From Pseudomonas hunanensis (GTDB lineage Bacteria > Pseudomonadota > Gammaproteobacteria > Pseudomonadales > Pseudomonadaceae): a stretch of 64,000 nucleotides of DNA. The stretch's first letter is position 1; the number at the start of each line of letters is the position of its first letter. The stretch is taken from contig NZ_QJRC01000084.1 in assembly GCF_013393325.1 (NCBI RefSeq), forward strand, positions 1-64,000. The letters are read 5' to 3'. Under the pieces are notes generated by a model, which saw nothing but the letters and a program-made list of their open reading frames with translations, was not told the origin of the DNA and did no database searches. Below, in pieces: positions 63,622 through 64,000 of this stretch. The translations under genes and the position numbers were made by a program.

Positions 63622-64000
63622 CACAGAGGCGATTCCTGGGTAACGGTGGCAGGCGCGAACTCGGGCTTGAGCCGGCCATTTTCGTCGAGCAGCCAGGCGT
63701 CCATGATCTGGCGTACCACCGGCGCGGCGACACCAGAACCGGACTCACCGTTCTCGACCATCACCGACACCACGATTTTCGGGGCCTCGGCCGGGGCGAA
63801 GGCGACGAACAACGCGTGGTCGCGGTGGCGCTCCTGAAGCTTGTTACGGTCGTACTTCTCGCCCTGCTTGATCGCCACCACCTGGGCGGTACCGCTCTTG
63901 CCGGCAATGCGGTACTGAGCACCGGCAGCGGCCTTGCGCGCGGTACCACGGGCGTTGTGCATCACCTGCTCCATGCCATGGGTGACCTTGGCCCAGTCGG
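63621..64000 (-). CDS. mrdA: Penicillin-binding protein 2 (C-terminal part; runs off the window)
   Basis: The last 125 residues of the elongation transpeptidase. The K-S-G-T active-site motif is in IAGKSGTAQVVAIKQ, followed by HALFVAFAPAEAPKIVVSVM and the C-terminus TQESPL. The frame is open through base 64000, so the start and the S-x-x-K and S-x-N motifs lie outside the window. Translationally coupled to rodA. Confidence 0.94.
   Translation of the reverse strand, partial: DWAKVTHGMEQVMHNARGTARKAAAGAQYRIAGKSGTAQVVAIKQGEKYDRNKLQERHRDHALFVAFAPAEAPKIVVSVMVENGESGSGVAAPVVRQIMDAWLLDENGRLKPEFAPATVTQESPL

Overview
The window is high-GC chromosomal DNA of a Pseudomonas, most likely of the P. putida group. 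The evidence is protein content and gene order (mrdA-rodA-mltB-rlpA-dacA-ybeD-lipB-lipA; leuS-lptE-holA; phoH-ybeY-corC-lnt; thiD-thiE-hemL), a flavoprotein of the family named after P. putida PP_4765, and many copies of the P. putida-type REP palindrome between genes. Most of the window is core genome. Accessory features are concentrated in the first 16 kb. No tRNA, rRNA, CRISPR array or prophage was seen.

Layout. 1-1290: an IS110-family insertion sequence sitting inside a REP palindrome, with a structured leader that reads as a bridge RNA. 1.3-3.7 kb: a TonB-dependent receptor. 3.8-6.4 kb: a divergent DHA2-type exporter / LysR pair. 6.4-7.0 kb: a beheaded DUF1016 (YhcG-like) nuclease remnant. 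7.1-8.5 kb: a GabP-like permease. 8.9-12.6 kb: a glucarate catabolic locus (gudD, gudP, divergent FCD-type GntR regulator) with three matching operator-like sites. 12.7-15.6 kb: a three-gene FecCD-type metal-chelate ABC importer. 15.8-26.9 kb: housekeeping and general metabolism (quinone reductase-like enzyme, HAD phosphatase, TesB, GNAT, Ais-like phosphatase, histone-deacetylase-like hydrolase, flavoprotein, RhlE-like helicase, YedA-like exporter, exonuclease, NYN protein, DUF2076). 27-40 kb: YciC-like membrane protein, HrpB, FieF, DUF6515, Lrp, DUF2788, RluE-like synthase, AMP nucleosidase, AidB-like protein and an orphan 7TMR-DISM histidine kinase.

40.5-64 kb is core biosynthesis and envelope: thiamine (ThiD, ThiE), tetrapyrrole entry (HemL), rRNA maturation and envelope (PhoH, YbeY, CorC, Lnt), LeuS, LptE, HolA, a small unlisted ArfA ribosome-rescue gene, a lipoprotein lytic transglycosylase, LdcA, lipoate synthesis (LipA, LipB) and the rod-shape and cell-wall cluster (DacA, RlpA, MltB, RodA and the C-terminus of PBP2, which runs off the window).

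The strongest non-standard signals are: (1) the IS110 leader, whose two loops match the REP target and the element's own ends respectively, as expected of a bridge RNA; (2) arfA, with a 14-bp GNRA-capped hairpin and U-tract inside its reading frame, the hallmark of its non-stop-mRNA control; (3) three TTGT-N3-ACAA sites at the glucarate locus, one on the -35 box of gudP; (4) a strong terminator with no annotated gene ahead of it near 33.2 kb; and (5) a convergent gene pair whose two stop codons form the ends of one inverted repeat.
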